A stretch of 64,000 nucleotides of DNA from Thermogymnomonas acidicola JCM 13583 (GTDB taxonomy: Archaea > Thermoplasmatota > Thermoplasmata > Thermoplasmatales > Thermoplasmataceae): positions 1 through 64,000 of the forward strand of contig NZ_BBCP01000006.1 of the NCBI RefSeq assembly GCF_001316105.1, in the 5' to 3' direction. Below, one piece after another: positions 17,854 through 28,507 of this stretch (position 1 is its first letter; each line of letters starts with the position of its first letter). The notes under the pieces are model-generated. The model did not search any database. It was not told the DNA's origin and saw only the letters and a program-made list of their open reading frames with translations. A program made the translations under genes and the position numbers.

Positions 17854-19719
17854 ATGCAGAAGGGCGTCTCCCGCTCAGGCCGGCCTGTTTCGTACAAGGG
17901 CGATGTGAGGAAGTTCAGGGTGGGCCAGGGCTCAAGGTACCTCCAGTACGGCGATGGCCTGCCCTACTCTTCCCTTGAGGAGGATAAGCCGATCAGGGGG
18001 CCTCAGTGTCGTGCCCGCAGGGGGGGAAGGTGGAGTGCAGATCTCGTTCCCGATGGATGACATAGACTGGATATTCGGGCTCGGCGAGTCCTTTGGGCAC
18101 CTCAACAGGCTCAGGAGCGCACACACCGTCTGGACATACGATTCCTGGGGGGGCTACAACAGGAGCGGGAGGATCCAGTACACCGCGGTGCCTTTCATCG
18201 GCATGCACGCGGTGGAAGGTGGGGAACGCCAATGGAAGGGGCTCTTTGTCAACTCTGGCTCCAGGATGACCTTCGACCTGGGGCGTTCCGTCTACAACAT
18301 GGCCACCATATATGTGGATGAGGGGCACTTCGACATATACACTTTCTCAGAGAGGGATCCAAAGACCCTGATCGAGGACTACACCACCGTGACTGGAAAG
18401 CCGTTCAGGCTGCCCTCCTGGGCCCTGGGCCACCAGGTGTCGAGGTGGTCATATTATCCGGACAGGAGCGTGATGAGGGTGATCGACAGGTACGCGGAGG
18501 CGGGCATGCCAGTCTCGGCGGTGTACCTGGACATTGACTACATGGAAGGCTACAGGGTATTCACCGTCGATCAGACCAGGTTCCCGGACATGCCAGGCAT
18601 GGTGAATGCCCTCAGGGAGAGGGGGGGCGTGAGGGTTGTGCCGATAATAGACCCAGGCGTTAAGGTGGACCAGAACTTCAGGGTCTTCAGGGCCTACTGG
18701 GGGGGCACTACATGGAGGCGAAGAACGGGGGGGACATATTCACGGGGGGGAAGGTGTGGCCCGGCACCTGCGCGTTCCCCCGACTTCCTTGACAGTGAGG
18801 CCAGGGGGGGATATGGTCCCATCTCGTGTCCGAGTTCGCCTCCTCCGGTTACGGGGGGGCATATGGCTTGACATGAACGAGCCAGCAGTGCACATTGAGC
18901 CGGAGAGGAGGGAGGAGAAGGAGAGGGAGATGAGCGAGTCCTTCCACAGGTACGGAGGGGGGGAACGCGTTCAGCACAGGTACGTGCACAATTACTATGC
19001 TTACTACCAGGCCATGGCCACCTACGAGGGCCTCAGAAAGGTGAGCGATGAGCCATTCATACTGACCCGCTCCGGGTTCTCAGGGATCCAGAGGTTCGCA
19101 GCCGTATGGACGGGTGACAACGAGGCCTCCTGGGATGACCTCCGTCTTCAGTTCCGCCTGGTGCTGAGCCTTGGCCTCTCCGGGATACCGTACTCCGGCT
19201 GTGACATAGGTGGGTTCATGGGCGACACCTCCGCGGAGCTCCTGGTCAGGTACTACCAGGCAGCTACGTTCTTCCCTTTCATGAGGATACACAAGGTAAG
19301 GGACTCGAGGGACCACGAGCCTTTCAACCTGCCAGAACCGTACAGGGAGAGGGTGAGGCTTGCAATAGAGACCAGGTACAAGGCTTTCGAATACATGAGG
19401 GGGCGTCATGGAGGAGAGTGTGTCCACTGGCCTCCCGATGCTCCGGCCCCCCCTCTTCCTCGAGTACCCGGGGGACAGGGAGTGCTACCTGGTCGAGGAC
19501 GAGGCGATCCTTGGGGCCCACCTCCTGCATGCGCCCATAATGGAGGGGGGGGAAGGCCTCCAGGGATGTTTACCTGCGATGGGACATGGATCGAGGTGGG
19601 CACGGGGGGGGAGGGAGCTCTCAGGTGGCCGCTGGGTTGAGAGCCACAGCGACAACCCCGTTTTCCTGAGGTCTCCCGTGCAGGATGGCCTGAAGGGCCT
19701 CATGGGTCCAAGGCGCTGA
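17854..19719 (+). CDS. alpha-glucosidase, glycoside hydrolase family 31 (frameshifted)
   Basis: Retaining exo-glycosidase releasing glucose from alpha-glucans or maltose. Seen: WIFGLGESFGHLNR near residue 75, LPSWALGHQVSRWSYY, YLDIDYMEGYRVFTVD, the nucleophile motif IWLDMNEP (Asp), the acid/base region WTGDNEASWDDL, then SGIPYSGCDIGGFMGD and FFPFMRIHKVRDSRDHEPF. About 620 residues fits archaeal MalA-type enzymes. Breaks lie near 17995, 18705-18860, 19400 and 19545-19610, at G or C runs. No signal peptide is evident, so it is probably cytoplasmic. The start is ATG 17854 with a TATA-like CATTTAACC about 30 nt upstream. Confidence 0.92.
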
Positions 19720-19853
19720 GCGGTGCTTCTCACCGTGCTCCGGTGACTTATGGATCGCCGCCATGCCAGTACCGTAGACCATCCCGGCCCTGCAGGGCAG
19801 CCAGTTCATCATGTAGGTATCAGCGATGGCGGACGTGGCAGCAGACTGCGTGC

Positions 19854-20903
19854 CTATATAACCCTCGTGTACCTCGCCAGCCTCTCTGCTGCCCCCCCTC
19901 GGACAGGCCGTCCCGGCCCATTATTGTGTACCATGGGCGCATCCTGTGGGCCCTTGTCAGCGCACCAACCACCTGCTCCTTCTTTATGCCCAGGGCCTCT
20001 GCGGTGACCTGCATGCCAGCCCTCTCGAAGAGGGAACGCACATCCCTTCCTGGTCCTGCAGGTAAGACATGAGGACGGTGCCGAGAGCGCAGAACTCCCC
20101 CCCGTGCATTCCCTCCGCACCCATGTTCTCAAGCGCAAAGGCGAAGAGGTGCTCGCTCCCTGCTGCCACCCTTGTTGTGCCAGATATCTCCATCAGGTAT
20201 CCGTCGGTGACCTCGGAGAGGAAGAGTGTCTCAATCCCGTTGTAGTTCATCTTTGCGATGTTCTCAAGCCTCCTGGTGAGGAGGTCAACCGTCGACCTGG
20301 CTATGTTCGCCCCCCCGTAATCGCTGTACCTTTCTCCCGCGAGCCAGAATGCCAGGCGCCAGTCAAAGAGCGCGGTCACCTTGGACATCATGTCACCGAG
20401 GCCGGCAAGGACGAACCTCTTCGGCTCATGGATAAGGATGTCGTAATCGCCCACTATCACGTCTGGCGGCTTTGTCCTCACCGGCGTGTTCCTCTCGCCG
20501 TCCCAGAGCACGGAGTAACCTGTGGAGAAGGCATCGCTGGACAGTGTGGTTGGCACGGCCACCAGCCTTGTGCCCAGCCTGTGGGCAACCCACTTGCCCA
20601 GGTCACATATCCTGCCGCCGCCAACGGCCACCAGGGTGTCAGGCATGAGGCTCCTGACCCTGGCCTCAAGCTCCCTGGCTTCCCCCCCAGCGTGGCCCTT
20701 ATGTCCCCCCCTGAGATCACCTCTGTTGCTACTCCTTCCCTTTCCAGTGACTGCGCCACCTTGGAGCCTGCGATACCCATCGTCCTTTCGCCGGAGACGA
20801 TGGCGCAGGACCTGCAGCCCATCTCAGACAGCCTCTTCCCGGTCTCCGCTACTGTGCCGATGCCTGCTAGGACACTTGTCCTGAAGGATATGAGGCCCTG
20901 CAT
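19854..20903 (-). CDS. egsA: sn-glycerol-1-phosphate dehydrogenase (frameshifted)
   Basis: Makes sn-glycerol-1-phosphate, the backbone of archaeal ether lipids, from dihydroxyacetone phosphate with NAD(P)H. Seen: VAVGGGRICDLGKWVAHRLG, VPTTLSSDAFSTGYSVLW, then FALENMGAEGMHGGEFCALGTVLMSYL with the metal-binding His region, and the tail GALTRAHRMRPWYTIMG. About 350 residues as in the family. Breaks lie near 20690 (C run), 20040 and 19905, and the C-terminus reads AERLARYTRVI. The start ATG overlaps the stop of the aminotransferase gene (TGATG), so both are probably on one transcript. Confidence 0.93.
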
Positions 20904-22286
20904 CACTTACCAGCCAGTTTCCTGCTCTCCCTCTCGAATACCTCCATACCCTTCTCCACAAGCTCGTCCTCGATGGTGAGTGGCGCCATGAAGCGCATCA
21001 CGTTCCCGTAGTGGCCACAGGAGTGCATCATAAGCCGTTCTGGAAGAGTGCGTGCTTCAGTCTCTCCACGTACTCGCCCTCTGGCCTCTTGTCCTTGCCC
21101 GCGAACTCAACGCCAATCATGAAGCCCAGGCCCCTGACTTCCCCGAGCTTCGGATTCCGCTCCGTGGCCTCCTGGAACATCTCCAGGATCTTCCTACCAT
21201 CCCTCTGGACCCTCGGGAGCAGGTCCGAGGACTTCAGGTAGCTGAGTATTGCCTCGCCAGCGGCCAGGGCCAGCGGGTTTCCCCCCCTGTATGTGCCCAG
21301 GTGGAACCCCCCCGGAGGCAGGCCCTCGTCATACTCCGGGCGGTAGGCTATCATGGACGTGGGGGATGCCTCCGCCTATGCTCTTCGAGATGCACATTAT
21401 GTCCGGTGTGACCGAGCTGTGCTCCGAGGCCCATATTTTCCCTGTCCTTCCGACGCCGCTCTGCACCTCGTCGACGATGAGCGGTATCCCTTCCTCCTCT
21501 GTTACCTCCCTGAGCATGGGCAGGAAGTCCTTCGGTGGCACTATGTAACCACCCTCCCCCCCCTGCACGGCTCCACGAGCACCCCCCCGCCTATCTTCCC
21601 TGCCCCCCCTGAGTACGGTCCCTTATCAGGTATCTGAGCATGTCGACGACAGCCTTCGAGACATCTTCCTCTGCCATGCGTACAGGGAATCTATAAGTGT
21701 AAGGGTATGGGAGGTGGTAGATGTCCTGCGCGCTGAGGCCTGCATATTCCCTGTAGTGCCAGTTCGCAGTTGCGCCGACGATGTGCCCCCCCGCCACACC
21801 GTGGTAGGCACCGCCAAATGCCACAATCGTCCTGCCCTTTGAGACATGCCTCGCAAGGCTGACAGCAGCCTCGCAGGCGTCCGCGCCTGTCACCGTGAAC
21901 ATCACCTTGGCCCTGTTCCTCAGCGACCCCGGCAGGGTTGAGAGTAGGGTCTCCATGAACCTGACCCTTGCCTCCGTGGGGGGGACCTCGTTTATGTGCA
22001 CCAGCCTGTCCAGCTGCCTTTCAATGGCAGCCCTCACGACAGGGTGGTTGTGGCCGAGGTTGAGGACGCAGATGCCAGCGAACCAGTCTATGAAGATGTT
22101 CCCGTCCACATCCATGACCGTGGACCCGGAGGCCCTGTCCACGGCCATCCTGAAGAACCTGGTGTAGGTTCTCGACGCCGTCTCGTACTTGTCCTGCTTC
22201 TCCAGCATCTCCCTGGACCTCGGCCCCCCCGGGACCTCCGTAACGATCCTGGGGGGGGCCTCCATCATGCTTATCGATTCAACCAT
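20903..22286 (-). CDS. class III PLP aminotransferase (GABA/ornithine type, frameshifted)
   Basis: Transaminase acting on an omega-amino group; 4-aminobutyrate or ornithine are likely substrates but specificity cannot be read here. Seen: FIDWFAGICVLNLGHNHP, VTGADACEAAVSLAR (phosphate binding), VAFGGAYHGVAGG, DEVQSGVGRTGKIWA, and the Lys-bearing SKSIGGGIP. About 460 residues. Breaks lie near 21605 (C run), 21355 and 21030. The last frame ends ESRKLAGK at TGA 20903-20905. It is followed by overlapping egsA and preceded by an amino-acid permease 10 nt upstream, so uptake and transamination of an amino acid may be coupled. Confidence 0.9.
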
Positions 22287-22296
22287 TCAGACCACC

Positions 22297-23779
22297 TCAT
22301 GTGTAGGAAGATTCAGCATCATACTCCCCGGCCCTCTCCAGCACGGCCGGCTTGCTCCTTGAGTAGTAGAGTGAAACCGCGGGGGGGCCAATGACTGCGC
22401 CCAGTACAAGGGCGACCACAGTTGCAACCAGGTAGGCCAGGTTTATTGCGCTGGGCGATGAAGTGTAGCTCTGAACAGTGGACTGCACGGAGTAGAATAT
22501 CACCACTATGCCGAGCACGGAGGACACGGTTGGGGGGGCCACGACCTGGTAGAGCAGGCTTCTGTCCTCCCTTCTCAGGGAGCGGTAATAGAGCGAGAGG
22601 CCGGTGTTGGCGTATATGTGGACGAATATGATCGCTATTCCGGCTGTGGTGAGGAGTATCAAAGCACCGTTCTCCGGGCCGAATATCGAGCCCAGTATCA
22701 TGTCTATTACGAAGGATGCGGTGAGCCAGACGAGCATTGCGTTTGAAGGCGTCCGGTACCTCCTGTGCACCCTTGAGAGGCCCTTTGGAAACACCACACC
22801 GTCCCTTGCAGCAGAGAACCATATCCTGCTCACGGCGTTGGTCTTCGCAACACCATAGGAGAAGTAGGAGTTAGCAGTGAATATTATTAGGAGTATGAAG
22901 CCAGCGACGCCCAGGTACTTCCTGAACACCAGCAGGCCGGGGTCGGGGGAGCTGGCGTATGAGGATATGTTCCCGATGCCCCCCCAGCCCACGGTAAGTG
23001 CATATGCAGCCGGTATGAGCGCAAGGCCGGAGAGGGCCCACGCTATTATGAGTGAGCGCCTGACGCGCTTCTTCGGGTCCCTAATCTCCTCAGACGTGGT
23101 GGTTACTGTGCCCAGGCCTGTGAAGTCGAGTATGGAGAAGACCGTGCCGAAGAGGACTGCGGAGAGTGCGCCCGCAGGTATGGTGAAGGGCACCAGCGTG
23201 TTCGCGTGCCCCCCCACCCTCACGATTATGATGATGGAGCCAAGGAGCAGGAACATGGCCTCCGCGAACCCGGTTACTGCAACGTAGTTAAGAGATGGCC
23301 TTATCCCCCCCAGGTACGGCAGTATGAACATGTAGAGGGTTATGGCAACTGAAAACGCCACCCATATGTAAGGTATGGAGGATATCCTGGAGGAGAGGAG
23401 GTATATGAAGGAGGCGAAGCCAGTATGCCGAAGCTCTGGCCTGTGAGGTTTTCACCCATCCATGAAACCAGCGCCGGGGGGGCCCAAGCATTCCCTTCTT
23501 TGTGGAGCCCGCTGCGTATGAGTAATAGCTGCCCGCGTTGGCCTTGAACTTGGAGAACTGGTACGGTGTGATCATCCAGAGGCCGTATATGAGCCAGGCG
23601 AGGAGGACAGAGAGGGCTGAGGAGGCGCCTGCAAAGGCAAAGGTGCCTATCAGGAGTATGGCCACGTCCGCAGCTGGCCCAACGAACGAAAAGCTCTGGA
23701 ATACGCCCTGCCATGTGCCTATGGCGCCCTTCCTCAGGGAGGTCGTTTCACCTGTATTGCCTTCCATCCACATGAACAA
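22297..23779 (-). CDS. amino-acid permease, APC superfamily (frameshifted)
   Basis: About 490 residues with roughly twelve hydrophobic segments. The N-terminal conserved pattern (WQGVFQSFSFVGPAADVAILLIG, then FAFAGASSALSVLLAWLIYGLW) and the central TTSEEIRDPKKRVRRS motif are typical of APC-family amino-acid transporters. The frame breaks near 23470 (G run, GSTKKGML) and 23425. ATG 23779 is chosen; ATG 23764 (MEGNTGETT) is an alternative. It shares an intergenic region containing an inverted repeat with the divergent Lrp-type regulator, which probably controls it. It is upstream of the aminotransferase. Confidence 0.9.
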
Positions 23780-23793
23780 ACATCAATCTGTAT

Positions 23794-23819
23794 AATAATA
23801 TTGTTATGATTATATTATT
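23794..23819. promoter_or_regulatory. inverted repeat between permease and Lrp gene
   Basis: AATAATAT, ten bases, ATATTATT. It lies 15-40 nt before the permease start and covers its probable TATA region. An Lrp-type operator is a reasonable guess given the neighbour. High A+T makes chance palindromes more likely here. Confidence 0.45.
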
Positions 23820-23912
23820 GTACCCACCACTGGAATTTTATTTCCATGAATCGTTTCTTTGGGAAATAAATTTCCCGTGAGAAGGGTAGTGGTGGCATGT
23901 GGTGTCACACAA

Positions 23913-23920
23913 TTTATAAA
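23913..23920 (+). promoter_or_regulatory. TATA box of the Lrp-type regulator
   Basis: TTTATAAA at 29-22 nt before the ATG at 23942, the spacing of a leaderless archaeal transcript. Confidence 0.65.
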
Positions 23921-23941
23921 CCATGGTGACTATGTTGAGCC

Positions 23942-24394
23942 ATGGACGTGTTCGACTACAGGATACTCAGGGTCCTGGAGGAAGACGCTGACCTGCCGCT
24001 TACGGAAATAGCGAAGAGGGTGGGCCTCTTCTCTGCCTCTGCCATAAGCAAGAGGATCAAGAGGCTCAAGGAGGAGGGCTACATAAAGGGCTTCAGGGCA
24101 GTCATAGACTACGAGAGGCTTGGCTTCAGCTTCAAGACCGTGACGTTCGTGAGGGCGAGGTACGGGAAGGACTACAACAACAGGATCGGGAACTGGCTCA
24201 GGGATATGCCCGGCGTGTCTTCCGTATACTTCATCCTTGGAGACATAGACTTCATTTTCACCACGGTGAGCAGGAACAGGGAGGACTTCCTGCAGAGGAT
24301 AGAGAGACTCTCCGAGAACGAGGATATCGAGAGGACCGACTCAAGGGTCGTGCTGCAGGAGTTCAAGTCCACCCACAGCCTCGACATCTTCTGA
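23942..24394 (+). CDS. Lrp/AsnC family transcriptional regulator
   Basis: An intact 150-residue regulator. The N-terminal helix-turn-helix is clear: DYRILRVLEEDADLPLTEIAKRVG, then SASAISKRIKRLKEEGYIKGFRAVID. The C-terminal RAM domain follows (FVRARYG, VSSVYFILGDIDFIFTTVSRNREDFLQRIERL), which usually binds amino acids and sets the oligomer. It is divergent from an amino-acid permease/aminotransferase cluster, so control of those genes in response to an amino acid is the natural inference. A TATA box at 23913 fixes the start. Confidence 0.93.
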   Translation: MDVFDYRILRVLEEDADLPLTEIAKRVGLFSASAISKRIKRLKEEGYIKGFRAVIDYERLGFSFKTVTFVRARYGKDYNNRIGNWLRDMPGVSSVYFILGDIDFIFTTVSRNREDFLQRIERLSENEDIERTDSRVVLQEFKSTHSLDIF

Positions 24395-24452
24395 CCGGGT
24401 GCGCCTGTGGAGACCCTGATAAAGTTTTAACGGCATATGGGAATACTGTTAC

Positions 24453-25069
24453 GTGGAACTGAAGGAAGCGTGGGAGAAGCTGCAGAGCGGGGAGGTCGGC
24501 CTCATAGATGCCAGGGAGACAGAGCAGTTCCTGAACGAGCACATACCCGGGTCCCTCTGTGCACCCTATTCTCCCTATTCATGGGGGGGAAGGAGCATTT
24601 CAAGGTACCTCAGGGACTACCCCAAGAATGTCCTCGTGGTTGCAGGAAAGGGCCTGGGTGAGAAGGTCAGGAAGGAACTTGAGGAGAACGGATTCCAGGT
24701 CCTTGCCGTCATTGAGGGAGTGGAGGAGTGGAAGAGGAGCGGCCTGCCAGTGTCTGGTGTCCAGGAAGTGGAGCCGGAAAGGATCATGGAGAACTTGGAC
24801 GAGTGGGAGGTCATAGATGTCAGGGAGCCGTACGAGTGGAACTACGGTGTGATACCAAAGGCGCTCAGGATACCCATGAACGACCTGCCTGATGCTCTCG
24901 GTAGGCTGGACAGGAACAAGAAATACGCTGTTGTCTGCCAGCACGGGAACAGGAGCCTCTCAGCAGCACTCTTCCTGGCCGACAACGGGATCAGGGCTGT
25001 GTCCATAGCCGGGGGGGCATGGAGCGCTGGATAGCCGAGGACCTGCCTTACGAGTTCCCAGAGGACTGA
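24453..25069 (+). CDS. tandem rhodanese-domain sulfurtransferase (one frameshift)
   Basis: Two rhodanese domains. The first (GLIDARETEQFLNEHIPGS) lacks an obvious catalytic Cys at the loop (VVAGKGLG), so it is probably inactive. The second has VIDVREPYEWNYGVIPKALRIPMNDLP and the active loop CQHGNRS with the Cys. About 205 residues after correcting a G run near 25011, giving AGGMERWIAEDLPYEF. Start GTG 24453 has a TATA-like TTTTAA about 28 nt upstream. It ends 2 nt before the next gene, so it is co-transcribed. Role: sulfane-sulfur transfer, substrate unknown. Confidence 0.88.
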
Positions 25070-25071
25070 AG

Positions 25072-25995
25072 ATGAAGGTCTCCCTCAACATCAGGGTTGA
25101 CAGGAATACCTTCGAGGAGTGCCGCAGGATCGTGGGGGGGGATGGCCTGGTGATGGGCCCTGACCCCGAGGCAGAGGTACAGATATTCGGGCGTGAATTC
25201 GTACTGGGCAGGAACACGAAGATGTTACAGTGCGTATACGCAGGCGTGAACCACATCGACTTCACGAGGATACCGGAGAATGTGCTTGTGTGCAGCAACG
25301 CCGGTGCCTACTCCGAATCCGTGGCCGAACAGGTATTTGCGCTCATATTCCACATCACCAGGAAGGTGTGCTACTTCAACAGCAGGACGCACGCCGGTGA
25401 GTTCAGGCAGGAGCCGGTGGGCTTCCTTTATGGCAAGACCATCTCTGTGATAGGGTACGGTGGCATAGGCGCCCAGGTGGCAAGGGTGGCCAAGGCCCTG
25501 GGCATGAAGGTCATAGGGTATTCCAGGAGGAAGATAGAGGACAAGAACTGCGACCTCCAGGTGGACTCGATAGAGGATGCAGCCAGGCAGAGCGACATAA
25601 TGGTCATATGCCTGCCCCCCCTGACCAAGGAGACCAGGGGGGGGTGCATAGGCGGTGCTGTCCTTGGTGCCTTCAGGGGCACCATCATAGTGAATATAGC
25701 CAGGGCTGACGTGGTTGACCGGGATTCAATGCTCTCTTTCCTTGAGAGGAATAGGGAGAAGTATTACCTCAGCGATGTCTGGTGGAACGAGCCCAGGATA
25801 GAGGTGCCGATCCCTGACAACGCCGTGCTGACACCACACGTCGCTGGGGGGGGCCCGAACCCGTCGGCGGGCGGGGGGGACGACACTGTGAGCGATGTCT
25901 TCCGCCTGGCGATACTGAGGGCGTGCGAGAACGTCAGGGACTTCATGCAGGGCAATGCCCCCAGGAACGTTGTGAGGAGAGAGGACTACGTCTGA
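25072..25995 (+). CDS. D-isomer-specific 2-hydroxyacid dehydrogenase
   Basis: A 307-residue NAD(P)-dependent oxidoreductase reducing a 2-oxoacid. Seen: the substrate-domain pattern VYAGVNHIDFTRIPENVLVCSNAGAYSESVAEQVFALIF, then the Rossmann motif VIGYGGIGAQVARVAKALG, the ICLPPLTKET loop, a conserved Arg in VNIARADVVD, and a His in LTPHVAGG. Several glycine doublets coincide with G runs (CIGGAVLG, HVAGGGPNPSAGGG), so the real protein is probably a few residues shorter. It starts 2 nt after the rhodanese gene. The exact substrate (glyoxylate, hydroxypyruvate or other) is not readable. Confidence 0.9.
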   Translation: MKVSLNIRVDRNTFEECRRIVGGDGLVMGPDPEAEVQIFGREFVLGRNTKMLQCVYAGVNHIDFTRIPENVLVCSNAGAYSESVAEQVFALIFHITRKVCYFNSRTHAGEFRQEPVGFLYGKTISVIGYGGIGAQVARVAKALGMKVIGYSRRKIEDKNCDLQVDSIEDAARQSDIMVICLPPLTKETRGGCIGGAVLGAFRGTIIVNIARADVVDRDSMLSFLERNREKYYLSDVWWNEPRIEVPIPDNAVLTPHVAGGGPNPSAGGGDDTVSDVFRLAILRACENVRDFMQGNAPRNVVRREDYV

Positions 25996-26349
25996 GGCTG
26001 CCTTGCTCCATGTGGCGTCTCCGGGGGGGCTAAATTCTCCCTTGGGGTGCAGGATGCCATGTACAGCTTCAAGACAGGGGGCCACTGCGCAGCCCTGGCT
26101 GTGTGGCATGAGATGCGACCTGGGCTGGGCCCTGGGTTGGTTGCATATGCCTGTTGTAGGGCACGTGACCGCATACTTGCGCTGAAAAAACATCTTCTCA
26201 TACGATCAGATATAATTTATGAGGTCTGGGTTGCTGGTGGAATTTTCAGTCCCATCCTTCCCCCCCTGATACAGTAAAGTATAATCTAATCACCCTGAAA
26301 ATTTATACACCATGAAAATTTATATACTACAGAGCACATAATTTCTCTG
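25996..26349. other. gap without a recognisable gene
   Basis: GC-rich to about 26180, then AT-rich. Open frames exist on both strands but none resembles a known protein or has a good promoter. The AT-rich tail at 26275-26345 (repeated GAAAATTTATA) is the likely promoter of the following symporter operon. Confidence 0.4.
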
Positions 26350-26567
26350 ATGAACCCTATACTGAAAACGGTGATACTTGCCATCCCCCCCTACTTCTTC
26401 ATGGTGCTGGGGATCGGCATATACAACAGAGTTAACCCTGAACTGGGAGGCTGGCCATTTTTTACTGGTACCAGCTGCTCTGGATCTTCATAGCCGCACT
26501 GCTGACATTCGCCGTGTACCTAGCTGAGAGGAACGCTAAGGAGAACGGGGGGGGTGCTGCCAGTTGA
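26350..26567 (+). CDS. DUF3311 small membrane protein (one frameshift)
   Basis: About 72 residues with two hydrophobic helices: TVILAIPPYFFMVLGIGIY and, after the break, QLLWIFIAALLTFAVYL. Between them ELGGWPFFYWYQ is the conserved loop of the DUF3311 family. The break is in a T run near 26459 (six T where seven are needed), showing that A/T runs can be misread too. It overlaps the next gene by 4 nt. DUF3311 proteins accompany sodium:solute symporters, which fits the neighbour. Confidence 0.8.
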
Positions 26568-28059
26568 TTACCATATTGGATCAGGCCATATTCTTCGTGA
26601 TCGTTGTACTGGTGCTCATAGCAGGCTACCTTGCCTACCTTTGGAGAAGGGCCCCAATGAACAGCATGGACGAGTGGGGGGGCCTAGGTGGGAGAAGGTT
26701 CGGTACTGTGGTTGTCTGGTTCCTGCTCGGTGGCGATCTATACACAGCCTATACACTGGTCGCGGTTCCTGGCCTCACGGCTAGCAGCGGTACTCTGGGT
26801 ATGTTCGCCATCACCTACGGCATAATGATATACCCTATAGTCTATGGAACGATGCCCAGGCTCTGGACCATATCGAAGAAGAGGGGGCTACATCACTGCT
26901 GCCGACTTCGTCAAGGACAGGTTCAACAGCAGGCTGCTGGCCCTCCTCATTGCGCTCACCGGGGTAGTGGCTGAACTCCCGTACATAGCGCTCCAGATAG
27001 TTGGGATAAAGTATGTGCTCAGCGCGCTTTCCATACCTGTTACCGCTGCACTGATCATTGCGTTCATACTTGTGGCAGGCTTCACCTTCATCAGCGGCCT
27101 GAGGGGGCCCGGCGCTGACCGCAATAATAAAGGACGCCATTGTCTGGGCGTCTGTCCTGGTTGTGGTCATATACGTGCCCATCACGCTGGGCGGTTTCCA
27201 CGCAATGTTCTCCAAGGCAGCATCCATAAGCCTTGCCACTGTGAAGCTCAGCTTCGCTTGAACTCGGGTACGTGACGCTCGCCCTTGGTTCAGCCCTGGC
27301 CCTCTTCCTGTACCCGCACGGCGTGCTGGTACCCTGGGTTCAAAGGACGTCAAAACCATAAAGAGAAACGCATCCTTACTGCCGCTTTACAACGTCCTCC
27401 TGCTCCTTGTGGCAATCCTTGGCATAGCCGCTGTGGTGGAGAGAGGATCTCTGTACCCGAAAAGCATAAGCAGCCTTGCCTTCCCAGACCTCGTGCTGAA
27501 GGTGTTCCCGCCAGCGTTCACCTCCTTCGTGTTCGCAGCGGTGGTTGTGGGCAGCATAGTGCCTGCATCGATAATGGCACTGGCATCTGCCAACCTGCTC
27601 ACCAGGAACCTGTACCTGGAGTACATAAACAAGGGGGCGCCACAGCAGAGGCAGGCCTTCCTGTCCAGGATATTGGTGTTTGTCGTCATAGTGGCAGCGC
27701 TCGCGTTCTCACTGGTTCCTGCAGCCAGCGGAGACATAATATACCTGCAGACTATGGGCGGCGCTTTCATACTCCAGACACTCCCTGCAGTATACATGGC
27801 GCTCTTCACTGACAAGCTCAACAAGTATGCGGTGGGCTTGGGTTGGGCAGCCGGCATGGTGCTGACTGTTGTCATGCTCTTCCAGGTGCACCTCGTGACG
27901 TCCCTCTACGGGCCGCTGGGTGATATATACATAGGCATATTTGCGCTGGTTGTCAACCTTGGTGTTGTGGGCCTGGGCCAGGCAATAGCGTTCGCCATGG
28001 GGGGGCAGGCAAAGCCACAGGGCAACATAGACAACAGGGAACTGGTTCCACAGGAGTGA
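26564..28059 (+). CDS. sodium:solute symporter family permease (frameshifted)
   Basis: About 500 residues with at least twelve membrane segments. The SSS pattern is seen: [22 protein letters not shown] near the start (family motif with an early Gly-rich turn), [20 protein letters not shown] (typical helix after the SKK loop), [29 protein letters not shown], and a final helix [21 protein letters not shown]. Breaks lie near 26888, 27110, 27262 and 27350. The start is TTG 26564, overlapping the DUF3311 stop. The substrate, possibly a carboxylate or amino acid, is unknown. Confidence 0.9.
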
Positions 28060-28153
28060 TTGAGACAACTCTATTTTTAACACTCATTTTATTCTTAATA
28101 TTATTAACCATAGACTTGACATTCAGGAATTACACATTTCACTATTCTTATAT

Positions 28154-28507
28154 ATGATTGAATTATTTAGATATGATCCTGAGATGGAGCAGGGCTCCGT
28201 TGTGTACGAACCGGTGAGCGATGGGCAGCTTGGCATAGACCAGGCGATAATCTTCAGGAGCGAGAGGGTCACTGTGAAGATGCTGAGGTTCTCCGGGGGG
28301 GATGGCCACTACCCCCCCATGCACAGGCACGTGGGGAAGAGGGAGGTCATAACCGTGCTGGAAGGCAGCATTTATGCCGTTATAGACGGAGAGGGAAAGC
28401 TCCTCAGGGAGGGAGAGACGGAGGTCGTTGAGGAGAACACCAGGCACATGCTCTCCAGCAAAGGAGGCGCTGCCAAGGTGCTCCTCACGATCTCTGAGAC
28501 CCGCTGA
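28154..28507 (+). CDS. cupin-domain protein
   Basis: A 117-residue single-domain cupin, intact. The first metal motif region is seen as PPMHRHVGKREVITVLEGSIYAVIDGEG, with His-x-His and Glu in family positions, and the second as LREGETEVVEENTRHMLSSKGG, with one His. The fold binds a metal and could be an enzyme or a sensor; the single domain gives no substrate. It is preceded by an AT-rich region with several TATA-like stretches. Its end overlaps the convergent aminotransferase gene by about 23 nt. Confidence 0.85.
   Translation: MIELFRYDPEMEQGSVVYEPVSDGQLGIDQAIIFRSERVTVKMLRFSGGDGHYPPMHRHVGKREVITVLEGSIYAVIDGEGKLLREGETEVVEENTRHMLSSKGGAAKVLLTISETR

Noticed and set aside
19621-19812. A separate gene between the GH31 and egsA stops on the minus strand
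   Set aside because: The frame overlaps the GH31 C-terminus and resembles no known family.
25996-26280. Small ORFs on both strands after the 2-hydroxyacid dehydrogenase
   Set aside because: No similarity, no promoter and no consistent codon usage; probably non-coding or degraded.
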